Positions 1 to 7,658 of a stretch of 10,307 nucleotides of DNA are shown here, in pieces. The notes beneath the pieces were generated by a model that was given only the letters and a program-made list of their open reading frames with translations, was not told where the DNA came from and did no database searches. The stretch is taken from contig DAOVDO010000022.1 of NCBI GenBank assembly GCA_030669525.1, positions 1 through 10,307 of the forward strand, in the 5' to 3' direction. Source of the stretch: Dehalococcoidia bacterium (lineage in GTDB: Bacteria > Chloroflexota > Dehalococcoidia > GIF9 > AB-539-J10). The translations under genes were made by a program, and so were the position numbers. Numbering within the stretch: the stretch's first letter is position 1; each line of letters begins with the position of its first letter.

Positions 1-481
<481 letters not shown>

Positions 482-526
482 CTAAGGAGTTGCAAGGCTT
501 ATTTGCCTTAAGATTCCTAGGTCGGA

Positions 527-564
527 CAGTAGGTTATTTATAACCTGCTGAAAAGAGTTTTTTT
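527..564 (+). terminator. Probable intrinsic terminator after 16S rRNA
   Basis: An inverted repeat at 527-550 (CAGTAGGTT / AACCTGCTG, nine pairs including one G-U, six-base AT loop that could pair further) is followed by seven T at 558-564. The seven-base purine-rich gap between stem and T-run is longer than ideal, so efficiency is uncertain. It sits about 45 bases past the 16S 3' end, where a 23S-linked operon would instead run into a spacer. This supports a single-gene 16S transcript. Confidence 0.6.
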
Positions 565-779
565 ATTCATTCCGCTATTCAGTTGTTAAAGAATGAGTGG
601 TGTATCGCATCTCCTTATTCTCTTCTATCTCATCTTCATACCGTACTTGGTTTCACCTCAATGCTGTACCATACTCCTGCTAAACCCTAAACGTAGAGTT
701 GACTCTAACTCATTTAAGGATTAGTATTAACATAAATAAATTATGATTATTACTTCAATTAATAACATGAAGAGGGAAT
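565..779. other. Spacer between 16S terminator and rny; no gene recognised
   Basis: With 484-564, this makes about 296 bases between 16S and rny. I see no tRNA cloverleaf and no 23S start. 601-690 is pyrimidine-rich and unremarkable. The distal part holds the rny promoter. A 43-codon reading frame from ATG 593 to TAG 722-724 encodes a hydrophobic N-terminal stretch, but it has no ribosome binding site and runs into the proposed promoter, so it is not called a gene. Confidence 0.6.
699..727 (+). promoter_or_regulatory. Sigma-70-type promoter for rny-ymdB
   Basis: TTGACT (699-704, five of six consensus bases), a 17-base spacer and TAGTAT (722-727, four of six) predict a start near 734 and a leader of about 45 bases. 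A small inverted repeat, AGAGT-TG-ACTCT (695-706), overlaps the -35 box and could be an operator, though arms this short can arise by chance. Downstream, AGAGGG (771-776) lies just three bases before the rny ATG, a tight ribosome binding site. Confidence 0.6.
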
Positions 780-2303
780 ATGGATTATGTATATATCTTA
801 GTTGGCCTTGCTCTCGTCTTGGGCGGCCTTGTTGGTTATTTTGTCAGGCAGATAGTAGCCAATCAACAGATTCTAGGTACAAGAAAAGAAGCACAGAGAT
901 TATTAGATGAAGCAACAGTAAAGCATAAGGAAATGCTCCTCGATGCCAAGCGGGAAGCTGCAGGCCTTAAAAGTGCTGCCGAGGCGGAGAACAAGGAACA
1001 CCGCCTCCAATTACAAAAATTAGAGAGGCGCCTCGATCAGAAAGAAGAAGCACTAGAGCGGAAACTAAACTCTGTAGAGCGGCGGGAGTATGACCTTGAA
1101 AACAAAGCAAAGAACCTTGAAAGATCTAACGTCGAGCTTGAGGAGATAAAGAAAGAGGAGCGGGCGAAACTTGAGTCTCTATCTGGTATATCCAGCGAGG
1201 AGGCAAAGCACTTCCTGCTCGATGCTGTAGAGCAGGAAGTTAAAGAGGAAACCTCACGCCAAGTTCGAATATGGGAAACGGAGGTAAGGGAAGAGGCTGA
1301 TAAGAGAGTTCAAGGTATACTGGCTACAGCTATGCAACGCTGCACCACCGATGTTGTTTCAGAGACAACAGTATCTACCATCTCTTTACCCAGTGATGAA
1401 ATGAAGGGGCGACTTATTGGTCGCGAGGGACGTAACATTCGAGCTCTGGAACAAGCTACCGGCGTCGACCTTATTATCGATGATACTCCTGAGGCAGTTA
1501 CCATTTCCAGCTTCGATTCGGTAAGACGCGAAATAGCTCGCGTTTCCCTGGAGAAGCTTATCCTCGATGGTCGCATTCATCCAGCCCGGATAGAGGAAGT
1601 GGTAGAGAAAGCTCAAGCTGAAGTTGAAGCCACAATCCGCCGCGAGGGTGAACAGGCTGCTTATGAAGCAGGAGTGCCAGGATTACATCCAGAGTTAATT
1701 AAGTTGCTTGGACGGCTCAAATTCCGTACCAGTTATGGACAGAACGTTTTACTTCACAGCCTTGAGGTTTCACACATGGCAGGTATGCTGGCCGGTGAAA
1801 TCGGGTTTGATACTGCCAAAGCTAAAAAGGCAGGTTTGCTCCATGATATTGGGAAGGCGGTAGACCATGAGGTGGAGGGCTCGCATGCACTTATAGGCGC
1901 CAATTTAATCAAACAATGGGATAAGTCTGAAGAAATAGCTCAATCTGTTGCTGAGCATCATGGTGAAGCTTCGACTACCAGCGTTCTGGGCTTCATTGTG
2001 GCAGCAGCCGATGCCATAAGCGGTTCACGCCCTGGTGCCAGGCGTGAATCTTTACAGCAATACCTGAAGCGAATCAAGGAGTTGGAGGATATAGCCAATA
2101 GCTTCTCTGGAACAAAGAAGGTCTTTGCTATTCAGGCCGGGCGGGAAGTGCGTGTTTTAGTAAAGCCAGAGGAAGTCGATGATCTGGCAGCTATGAGATT
2201 AGCCAGAGATATTTCTAAGAAAATAGAGGAAAATCTGAACTATCCCGGTCAAATAAGAGTGGTAGTAGCTCGAGAAACCACAGCGGTGGATTATGCTAAG
2301 TAG
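780..2303 (+). CDS. rny: Ribonuclease Y (membrane-anchored endoribonuclease)
   Basis: RNase Y is the endonuclease that starts mRNA decay in many bacteria lacking RNase E. The 507-residue product has the full family layout: one N-terminal membrane helix (about 4-22), a long charged coiled coil (about 30-160), a KH RNA-binding domain containing [15 protein letters not shown] (from about 210), and an HD hydrolase domain. The HD metal ligands are H355-D356 in LLHDIGK, H393-H394 in AEHHGE and D411 in AAADAIS. The length matches B. subtilis RNase Y (about 520). ATG at 780 is the only sensible start because the membrane helix follows at once, although AGAGGG is only three bases upstream. ymdB lies 18 bp downstream, a pairing also seen in Firmicutes. 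The protein should sit at the inner face of the membrane with its catalytic part in the cytoplasm. Confidence 0.97.
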   Translation: MDYVYILVGLALVLGGLVGYFVRQIVANQQILGTRKEAQRLLDEATVKHKEMLLDAKREAAGLKSAAEAENKEHRLQLQKLERRLDQKEEALERKLNSVERREYDLENKAKNLERSNVELEEIKKEERAKLESLSGISSEEAKHFLLDAVEQEVKEETSRQVRIWETEVREEADKRVQGILATAMQRCTTDVVSETTVSTISLPSDEMKGRLIGREGRNIRALEQATGVDLIIDDTPEAVTISSFDSVRREIARVSLEKLILDGRIHPARIEEVVEKAQAEVEATIRREGEQAAYEAGVPGLHPELIKLLGRLKFRTSYGQNVLLHSLEVSHMAGMLAGEIGFDTAKAKKAGLLHDIGKAVDHEVEGSHALIGANLIKQWDKSEEIAQSVAEHHGEASTTSVLGFIVAAADAISGSRPGARRESLQQYLKRIKELEDIANSFSGTKKVFAIQAGREVRVLVKPEEVDDLAAMRLARDISKKIEENLNYPGQIRVVVARETTAVDYAK

Positions 2304-2321
2304 CAAAGTCAAAACAAAGCA

Positions 2322-3089
2322 TTGAAGATATTAACCATAGGTGACATCATTGGCAAGCCTGGTAGAAATGCTGTAAGGAATTTATTACCAGGATTGCGTC
2401 GTAAATATGGGATTGATTTAGTGATAGGCAATGGTGAAAACGCTGCTGGCGGAATAGGTTTAACGCCAAACACTGCACAAGAACTCTTTGATGCAGGCAT
2501 TGATGTAATAACGTCAGGCAACCACATCTGGTCACATAAGGAGCTTCTCCCCTTTCTAGATGGTAATTCGGCTATTCTTCGCCCCTTGAACTACCCACCA
2601 GCATCCCCAGGCCACGGTTATTTGTTCAAGCATAATGTCCTGGTTGTTAATCTTATCGGACGTACTTTTATGGACAGTTTTGACTGCCCCTTTCGAGCTA
2701 TGGACAGTTTACTGGCTGGGTTCGAAAACAAACCAGATGTTATCATTGTTGACTTTCATGCTGAAGCAACCTCAGAGAAAGCAGCAATGGGCTGGTATCT
2801 CGACGGTCGGGTTAGCGCCGTGCTTGGCACGCACACTCATATAGGCACCATTGACACCCGCATATTACCTGGTGGTACCGCTTATGTTACTGATATAGGC
2901 ATGGTCGGTCCTGTAGACTCAGTCATAGGAGATGACGTAAGTAGCGTGCTTAACCGCTTTCTCACCCAGATACCAAGACGCCTCTCAGTAGGGAAAGGTA
3001 CCGTCGAGTTCAATGCCATCCTGGTAGAAGTGAATAATGATAACGGCAGGGCAACAAGCATTGAACGCATCCAAAAAACTGTAACCTAG
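2322..3089 (+). CDS. ymdB: YmdB-type metallophosphoesterase (TIGR00282 family)
   Basis: This 255-residue protein matches the B. subtilis YmdB family, dinuclear-metal phosphodiesterases active on 2',3'-cyclic nucleotides and linked to RNase Y function. It is not the E. coli macrodomain protein of the same name. Metal and active-site residues sit where expected: D8 (TIGDIIGKPGR), E39-N40 (GNGENAAGG), N67-H68 (SGNHIWSHKE), H146 (DFHAEATSEK), H171 and H173 (GTHTHIGT). Length is close to the usual 260-265. The start must be TTG at 2322: no ATG or GTG precedes it, and the family N-terminus MKIL begins there. No Shine-Dalgarno is visible, and the frame is the same as that of rny, whose TAG lies 18 bp upstream, so reinitiation after rny is likely. 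It shares the rny promoter. Its stop lies 10 bp from the converging sir2 stop. Confidence 0.94.
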   Translation: MKILTIGDIIGKPGRNAVRNLLPGLRRKYGIDLVIGNGENAAGGIGLTPNTAQELFDAGIDVITSGNHIWSHKELLPFLDGNSAILRPLNYPPASPGHGYLFKHNVLVVNLIGRTFMDSFDCPFRAMDSLLAGFENKPDVIIVDFHAEATSEKAAMGWYLDGRVSAVLGTHTHIGTIDTRILPGGTAYVTDIGMVGPVDSVIGDDVSSVLNRFLTQIPRRLSVGKGTVEFNAILVEVNNDNGRATSIERIQKTVT

Positions 3090-3099
3090 GGCAGAGTAT

Positions 3100-3867
3100 C
3101 TATTTGCTCTGGCTACGGAGAGCCACTTTTTCCACAACTTTCAACATCACCTCACCTGCTTTGTCACGAATAACTACCGTAGCGTACTGGTCAAGCGGAG
3201 TCGGACTCAAGTTAATGATAGCTAACTTGGCTCCAGCATCCCTGGCATATTCTGGCATGTAAGCAGCAGGATAAACAACCAGAGTTGAGCCTATAACGAT
3301 GAAAAGGTGACAATTCTGTGAGCGATTGGTGGCCTCCATTAGTGTTTCTTGTGGCAGTGCCTCGCCGAAAAAAACGGCGTCTGGCTTTAATATACCATGA
3401 CATTCAGGGCAATCAGGAACCTCAATGCCGCTTCTAATCATCTGTAACGCTTGACTTATGGGGAAACGTTCGCCACAACCCAGGCATACAACCCGCTGCA
3501 TATTTCCATGAAGCTCGAATACCTTTGCCTCGGGAACTCCCGCTTTCTGATGGAGTCTGTCCACATTCTGAGTAATAACGCAATCCAGCTTGCCCAGACG
3601 CTCCAGTTTGGCTACGGCATAGTGTGCAGGATTTGGGTCAGCTTCCATAGTAAGACCGCCTTCATTGAGCATCTTCCAGTGTTTTTTACGAGCCTCAGGG
3701 CTGCTGAGAAATTTTTTAATGGTAAAATCATCAGGGTCATACCTGCTCCATATCCCTCCAGGCCCACGGAAATCCGGTATCCCCGATTCAGTGCTCACAC
3801 CAGCGCCGGTAAAAACTACAACCTTCTCAGCCTGTAAAATTAAGTTAGCTAATAACTCGATCTCCAC
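3100..3867 (-). CDS. cobB: NAD-dependent protein deacylase, Sir2 family (class U-like)
   Basis: Sirtuins remove acetyl groups from lysines using NAD, releasing nicotinamide and O-acetyl-ADP-ribose. The 255-residue protein shows the NAD site GAGVSTESGIPDFRG (21-35), QNVD (100-103), catalytic H120 in LHGN, a zinc ribbon of C128/C131 and C153/C156, GSTL (193-196) and NLSPTP (219-224). Overall it closely recalls Thermotoga maritima Sir2 (class U), with FFGE, LPQ and VVYPAA shared. It lacks the Ala and Arg/Tyr pattern of SIRT5-like desuccinylases, so deacetylation is the likelier activity. The start is GTG at 3867, chosen because GAGGAA lies eight bases upstream and the family N-terminus fits. Only 12 bp separate it from prmC, so it is the last gene of the prfA operon. 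The symbol cobB is the usual bacterial name rather than proven orthology. Confidence 0.95.
   Translation of the reverse strand: MEIELLANLILQAEKVVVFTGAGVSTESGIPDFRGPGGIWSRYDPDDFTIKKFLSSPEARKKHWKMLNEGGLTMEADPNPAHYAVAKLERLGKLDCVITQNVDRLHQKAGVPEAKVFELHGNMQRVVCLGCGERFPISQALQMIRSGIEVPDCPECHGILKPDAVFFGEALPQETLMEATNRSQNCHLFIVIGSTLVVYPAAYMPEYARDAGAKLAIINLSPTPLDQYATVVIRDKAGEVMLKVVEKVALRSQSK
3110..3131 (+). terminator. Weak possible terminator for rny-ymdB
   Basis: TGGCT (3110-3114), a six-base loop, AGCCA (3121-3125), one C and five T (3127-3131). It lies about 20 bases past the ymdB stop, inside the 3' end of the opposing sir2 gene. A five-pair stem is short. Nothing better is present on either strand between the two converging genes. 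Confidence 0.3.
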
Positions 3868-3879
3868 AGTAATGATTCC

Positions 3880-4734
3880 TCATAGCATGACTTTCACCAC
3901 CCTGTTAATACCACCTAAATCGGGAATTAACTCAATACTGGCCCCCGAGAAATGACTACTTACCATTGACCTTACCACTTTATCCTGGCCTTGACCCACC
4001 TCCATTAACAGGCACCCTCCAAAGCAGATTTTGCCAGGTGCCTGAGTTAACAGGCAGCGTATCTTATCCAATCCATCTTCACCACCAGCTAGAGCCATTA
4101 TAGGTTCGAAATTTAATATTTCTGGGCTCAACGTTTTCAGCTCACAATTTTTAATGTAAGGCAGGTTAGCCACAATTACATCTACAGGCTCGGGCAGTGG
4201 TTCAAGCAAGTCACCCTGGAGAAATTTTACCCGGTCACCAATTCCATGGCGCCGGCAATTTATGTCAGCAACCTGAAGAGCTGAAGCTGAGATATCCGCA
4301 GCATAGATATTGACTTCTGGAAGTGTCAGGGCAAGGCTGATAGCAATGGCTCCACAGCCAGTGCCAACATCAGCGATAATAAATCTATTTTTCAGGTAAT
4401 GGCTGGAGCGAACAATCTTGATAGCCTCTTCTACTAAAAATTCCGTCTCTGGTCTGGGAATAAGAGTACGCTGGTCAAGATAGAAGTTAAAACCATAAAA
4501 TTCGCATTGACCCAAGATATAAGCAGTCGGCTCGTGAAGAAGACGACGCTGAATAAGATGCCGTAAATGCCTTGCTTCCGCTTCCGTTAACAGTGTCTCT
4601 GACTCGCCATACAGTTGGGCTTTCGACATCCCAAGGATATGGCATAGTAAAAGCTCAGCCTCAATGATAGCATCATCAATTTCTGCCGAGAATAAAATAT
4701 AGCTGGTTGAATGTAAAGCATCGCTCACAATCAT
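3880..4734 (-). CDS. prmC: Peptide chain release factor N5-glutamine methyltransferase
   Basis: PrmC (HemK) uses S-adenosylmethionine to methylate the glutamine of the GGQ loop in release factors, speeding termination. The 284-residue protein has the helical N-terminal substrate domain (about 1-85), the bridging IPRPETE (92-98), the SAM-binding loop DVGTGCGA (122-129), D147 in the second motif, the catalytic-loop tetrapeptide at 190-193, ALAGGEDGL (214-222), EVGQGQ (245-250) and the terminal DLGGINRVV. The catalytic loop reads NLPY instead of the classic NPPY: N190 and Y193 are kept but the first proline is Leu. The ATG at 4734 overlaps the prfA stop as ATGA. No Shine-Dalgarno is visible, so translation is probably coupled to prfA, its own substrate. 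Confidence 0.95.
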   Translation of the reverse strand: MIVSDALHSTSYILFSAEIDDAIIEAELLLCHILGMSKAQLYGESETLLTEAEARHLRHLIQRRLLHEPTAYILGQCEFYGFNFYLDQRTLIPRPETEFLVEEAIKIVRSSHYLKNRFIIADVGTGCGAIAISLALTLPEVNIYAADISASALQVADINCRRHGIGDRVKFLQGDLLEPLPEPVDVIVANLPYIKNCELKTLSPEILNFEPIMALAGGEDGLDKIRCLLTQAPGKICFGGCLLMEVGQGQDKVVRSMVSSHFSGASIELIPDLGGINRVVKVML

Positions 4735-5801
4735 GAAAGGACCGCTTCTAACTGTTTAATCTGCTCTTTTACCAATAGCGCTTCAATGATTTCATCAAGT
4801 TCCCCATCCAGAATCTGTGGTAAGTTATGGAAGCTGGAATTAATGCGATGGTCAGTAACACGGTCCTGGGGGAAGTTAAAGGTACGTATCTTCTCTGCCC
4901 GCTCGCCGGTGCCCACCTGGTTTCTTCGCTCTCTATCTATGCTCTCAGATTGCTCACGTTGTTTTATGTCAAATAATCTGGCACGTAGCACTGCCATCGC
5001 TTTCATCCTATTTTTCAACTGCGAGCGTTCATCCTGGCAGGTAGCTACTATACCAGTAGGCAAATGCGTAAGTCTCACCGCTGTAGTTACCTTGTTTACA
5101 TTTTGCCCCCCAGCACCACCACTATGGAAGAATTCCATCTTGATGTCGTCAGGTTTGATGCTCAGTTCGACTTCCTCTACCTCGGGCAGAACAGCTACCG
5201 TAGCCGTCGAAGTATGAATCCGTCCTGATGCCTCAGTAAGGGGAACTCTCTGTACCCGATGCACACCACGTTCATATTTCAGTCTACTGAAAGCACCTTT
5301 ACCTTTAATATCGAATATCACCTCTTTGAAGCCACCTCGTTCACTCTGGTTACTGTTTATGATATTTGCTTCCCAGCCCTTACTCTGAGCGTAGCGGCTA
5401 TACATACGGAATAAATCGGCAGCAAAAAGACCTGCCTCATCACCACCCGTACCAGCTCTTATTTCAATGATGACGTCTTTATTATCACTGGGATCCCTGG
5501 GTAATAAAGACATTTTGAGCTGGTGGAGAAGGTCATCCTGGCGTTGTCTGAATTCGCTTACTTCCTCTTTGATGAAAGCTGTCATATCAGCTTCGGCAGT
5601 GTCGCTGAGTAAAGCCTCCATCTCTGCTAACTCCCTGGAGTTCGCCTCGTATTCCTGGTATATGGTGACGATGTCTTCCAGGCTGGCTTTTTCTTTGCTC
5701 AGTTCCCTCAGCTGCCTCGCATCTGTAGCTATCTCCGTCTGCGACAAGAGCTGATTTAGCTCCTCATAGCGTTTCTGTATCAGTTTTAATTTATCTAACA
5801 T
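4731..5801 (-). CDS. prfA: Peptide chain release factor 1
   Basis: RF1 reads UAA and UAG stop codons and triggers peptide release. The 356-residue product has the usual length. An N-terminal helical domain (1-100) is followed by the tripeptide anticodon PLT (187-189, the RF1 PxT form, not the RF2 SPF) within HRVQRVPLTEASGRIHTS, and by GGAGGQ with the GGQ catalytic loop at 231-233. VTDHRIN (315-321) is also conserved. The reading frame stays open for 68 codons upstream, but the family N-terminus MLDKLKLIQKR begins at ATG 5801, the upstream part resembles no RF1, and it would cross the promoter. AGGG lies about ten bases upstream. It is the first gene of prfA-prmC-sir2 and is divergent from the DUF89 gene. 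Confidence 0.97.
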   Translation of the reverse strand: MLDKLKLIQKRYEELNQLLSQTEIATDARQLRELSKEKASLEDIVTIYQEYEANSRELAEMEALLSDTAEADMTAFIKEEVSEFRQRQDDLLHQLKMSLLPRDPSDNKDVIIEIRAGTGGDEAGLFAADLFRMYSRYAQSKGWEANIINSNQSERGGFKEVIFDIKGKGAFSRLKYERGVHRVQRVPLTEASGRIHTSTATVAVLPEVEEVELSIKPDDIKMEFFHSGGAGGQNVNKVTTAVRLTHLPTGIVATCQDERSQLKNRMKAMAVLRARLFDIKQREQSESIDRERRNQVGTGERAEKIRTFNFPQDRVTDHRINSSFHNLPQILDGELDEIIEALLVKEQIKQLEAVLS

Positions 5802-5829
5802 GGCTAATGACCCTATCCATATCAGGACT

Positions 5830-5858
5830 ATTATAGTATAGTAATATAAGCTACTCAA
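5830..5858 (-). promoter_or_regulatory. Sigma-70-type promoter of the prfA-prmC-sir2 operon
   Basis: Read on the minus strand: TTGAGT (5858-5853, four of six), an exact 17-base spacer and a perfect TATAAT (5835-5830). Predicted start is near 5823, giving a leader of about 22 bases before ATG 5801 that contains GGATAGGG. It lies in the 122-bp gap between two divergent genes, so it may also influence the DUF89 gene. For that gene I see only a TATCAT (5891-5896) without a -35 partner. Confidence 0.7.
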
Positions 5859-5923
5859 ACTCCCTATACTCAGTTCCTCGCCAACGACCTTATCATAAGT
5901 TATGTCAAGTTGAGATAGCAAGA

Positions 5924-6763
5924 ATGAAAATTTCACCTCAATGCTATGATTGCCTGCGAAGGCTAATTTGCCAGGCAGCCAGTCTAGCAACTGACAATGC
6001 TTCACTTGAGAAGAAGGCAGTAGATGAAGCTATGATAATCCTGGATAATGAATTTTCCTATGACCAGATATCAATTGTGATTGCTACCGATATCCACAAG
6101 GTAATAAAGGAAATAACGGGCAATCCCGACCCCTATCGGACAGTGAAGGAGAAGGAAATATCAATTGCCACAGAACTATACCCTGAGATAAGACTTCAAT
6201 ATAAAAATGACCTCAAGAGCCTCCTCAAACTCGCAGCCACAGCGAACGCCATAGATTTCTTCAGAAATCCTGGCGTCATCAGAGATGCTGTAACCAAACC
6301 GGTGAACTTCGTCATCGATGACTCAACCCAGTTTGAAACAAGGTTGACAGGTGCCTGCAAGATTTTGTACCTTGCCGATAACGCTGGCGAAATTTTCTTT
6401 GACCTCCCTCTGGTCAAGAAGTTGCGGCAATTTGCCGATGTTACCTATGTTGTCAAATCACTGCCTGTTCAGAACGATGCCTGCCTGGAGGATATCAGGA
6501 AGGCGGGATTAGAAAGCGAGTTCGGGAGAGTTATGACTACGGGCACGGCCTCGCCTGGAATAGTTTTCTCCTTGGCTTCACCCCTATTCAAACGGGAGTT
6601 CGAATCAGCAGACCTGGTATTTGCCAAGGGTATGGGGAATTATGAGTCCTTAAGCGAGCTTCCCAGCGAAGGGAGGTTCTTCTATTGCCTCATGGCCAAA
6701 TGTAAGCCCGTAGCAGTCTCAATCGGTGTTCCTTTGAATAGCTACGTAGTCATGCTGAGGTAA
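5924..6763 (+). CDS. DUF89 / ARMT1-like damage-control phosphatase family protein
   Basis: DUF89 proteins are metal-dependent phosphatases proposed to remove damaged or excess phosphometabolites. This 279-residue protein fits the short prokaryotic subfamily with an N-terminal CxxC (C7, C10), typically about 280 residues. Signature stretches are ANAIDFF (107-113), LADNAGEIFFD (150-160) with likely metal ligands D152 and N153, VKSLPVQNDA (177-186), FAKGMGNYESL (233-243), and the C-terminal KCKPVAVSIGVPLNS. It appears complete. Start ATG 5924 puts the CxxC at the expected place, but the ribosome binding site is weak (GAGATAG region). It stands alone on the plus strand, divergent from prfA, with no clear terminator downstream. 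The true substrate cannot be told from sequence, and context offers no metabolic partner. Confidence 0.9.
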   Translation: MKISPQCYDCLRRLICQAASLATDNASLEKKAVDEAMIILDNEFSYDQISIVIATDIHKVIKEITGNPDPYRTVKEKEISIATELYPEIRLQYKNDLKSLLKLAATANAIDFFRNPGVIRDAVTKPVNFVIDDSTQFETRLTGACKILYLADNAGEIFFDLPLVKKLRQFADVTYVVKSLPVQNDACLEDIRKAGLESEFGRVMTTGTASPGIVFSLASPLFKREFESADLVFAKGMGNYESLSELPSEGRFFYCLMAKCKPVAVSIGVPLNSYVVMLR

Positions 6764-6875
6764 CCCAGAAATCTAAGAGCAGCCTCTCCATTACATACTT
6801 CAATCAGCACCTGAACTATTATGGGCATCCAATTCTGCTAAAAACTCGAGCCCCGCTTTTCTGAACTTTTTAAAT
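6764..6875. other. Convergent intergenic gap, possible gene debris
   Basis: The gap lies between the end of the DUF89 gene and the GyrI-like remnant. No strong hairpin with a T-run is visible. On the minus strand, a stretch bounded by TAG (6883-6881) and TGA (6802-6800) reads as 26 protein-like codons containing AGLEFLAELDAHN, with no start codon. It could be the tail of another decayed gene or chance. Confidence 0.3.
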
Positions 6876-7083
6876 CTACTCTATTGGCGCATATATTTCA
6901 GTCATAAATTCTTCTTGAGGAATGTCATCGAGTTCATTCAATAACACTTCTCTTGCTGGTCCCACCACCTTCTTTCCGTTTTCTTCAAGCCAGATGAAAA
7001 GCTTTTTAGAACTTGGAAGCCTGGACTTGCCCCCTTTTCTGTACCAGTTTTTGGGGAGCACGTCACCGGGATGATATAACCAA
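6876..7083 (-). pseudogene. C-terminal remnant of a GyrI-like effector-binding domain protein
   Basis: Minus-strand reading to TAG at 6876-6878 contains LFIWLEENGKKVVGPAREV followed by LLNE, then IPQEEFMTEIYAPIE. This matches the end of the GyrI-like / AraC-type effector-binding fold, whose typical close is a WLEENGY-like strand, GPPREVYL, then LTEIYFPI. Just before it, VLPKNWYRKGG loosely recalls the family's LPGGKYAVLVHKGPY segment, but degraded. Only about 65 of the usual 150 or so residues remain. The frame does extend upstream to an ATG at 7163, but those 27 codons lie inside the macrodomain gene in another frame and do not resemble the family, and no ribosome binding site fits. I read it as a truncated gene; a diverged short protein made from 7163 is the alternative. 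Confidence 0.6.
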
Positions 7084-7647
7084 TTAAAACAAGAACTCTT
7101 TTCCAATAATCTTCCGCAGCGCTGAACAATAGCTGTTATAGGTATTGGAATCGAAAAGGACAAATACCACCTTCTGAATAGAAGTGGCTTGCTCTTTGAG
7201 TAATGAAATAACGGTGCTGATGGCTATTCCCGCTGCCTCATTTACCGGATACCCATATGCACCCGTGCTTATAGACGGAAATGCTATACTGGTCAACCTG
7301 CTGTCGGCAGCCACCTTTAAACACTCACGATAGGCACTGGCCAGAAGCTCAGCCTCATTTCTACTGCCGCCATGCCAGACAGGCCCAACGGTGTGTATAA
7401 CATTATTTGCCTTGAGACTCCCTGCCGTGGTAATTACAACTTTTCCTGCGGGCAGTCGCCCCTGCCGGGAAACAATTTGCTGGCACTCTGCCAATATAGC
7501 TGGACCTCCAGCCCGGTGTATTGCGCCATCCACACCGCCACCACCCATCAAGCCAGGATTGGCAGCATTGACTATAGCATCGGTAACCTGCCTGGTGATG
7601 TCTCCCTGGACTATGGAGAGCTTTACGTTATTGATAGTTATCCTCAT
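7084..7647 (-). CDS. ADP-ribose-binding macrodomain protein (MacroD/YmdB type)
   Basis: Single-domain macroproteins of this type bind ADP-ribose and commonly deacetylate O-acetyl-ADP-ribose or remove ADP-ribose from acidic residues. The 187-residue protein carries the MacroD-type signature: GDIT (15-18), DAIVNAAN (23-30) with N27 and N30, GGGGVDGAIHRAGG (35-48) with D40, GRLPAGKVVITTAG (63-76), IHTVGPVW (84-91) and the phosphate-binding loop SISTGAYGYP (125-134). The catalytic-type Asn and Asp of active family members are present, so hydrolase activity is likely. ATG 7647 is preceded by a strong AGGAGG four bases upstream. The RNase HIII stop lies 11 bp before it, so the two are probably co-transcribed. 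The sirtuin encoded elsewhere in the window would produce a candidate substrate. Confidence 0.95.
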   Translation of the reverse strand: MRITINNVKLSIVQGDITRQVTDAIVNAANPGLMGGGGVDGAIHRAGGPAILAECQQIVSRQGRLPAGKVVITTAGSLKANNVIHTVGPVWHGGSRNEAELLASAYRECLKVAADSRLTSIAFPSISTGAYGYPVNEAAGIAISTVISLLKEQATSIQKVVFVLFDSNTYNSYCSALRKIIGKEFLF

Positions 7648-7658
7648 CTCTCCTCCTG
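7648..7658 (-). promoter_or_regulatory. Strong ribosome binding site of the macrodomain gene
   Basis: On the minus strand AGGAGG lies four bases before ATG 7647, filling the 11-base gap after the RNase HIII stop. It matches the CCTCC core of the 16S 3' end in this same window. It is the best site here and contrasts with the absent one at the RNase HIII start. Confidence 0.75.

Noticed and set aside
484..526. tRNA-Ile or tRNA-Ala in a 16S-23S spacer
   Set aside because: There is no cloverleaf or conserved TTCGA arm; only a small AAGGC/GCCTT hairpin is present.
593..724. 43-codon hydrophobic reading frame between 16S and rny
   Set aside because: No ribosome binding site, low-complexity pyrimidine-rich origin of the hydrophobic residues, and its end overlaps a good promoter. 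A small membrane protein is not excluded.
3090..3131. Bidirectional terminator between ymdB and sir2
   Set aside because: For minus-strand transcripts the CAGAG/CTCTG stem (3092-3110) is 13 bases from the nearest T-run, too far for a standard intrinsic terminator. Only the weak plus-strand site is listed.
3451..3955. Plus-strand frames opposite sir2 and prmC
   Set aside because: They are antisense shadows of genes with complete conserved motifs.
5802..6005. 68-codon N-terminal extension of prfA
   Set aside because: RF1 family proteins begin at MLDKL (5801). The extension overlaps the DUF89 start region and would remove the TTGAGT-17-TATAAT promoter.
7084..7163. Upstream part of the GyrI-like frame within the macrodomain gene
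   Set aside because: It lies in a different frame inside a well-supported gene and does not resemble the GyrI-like family.
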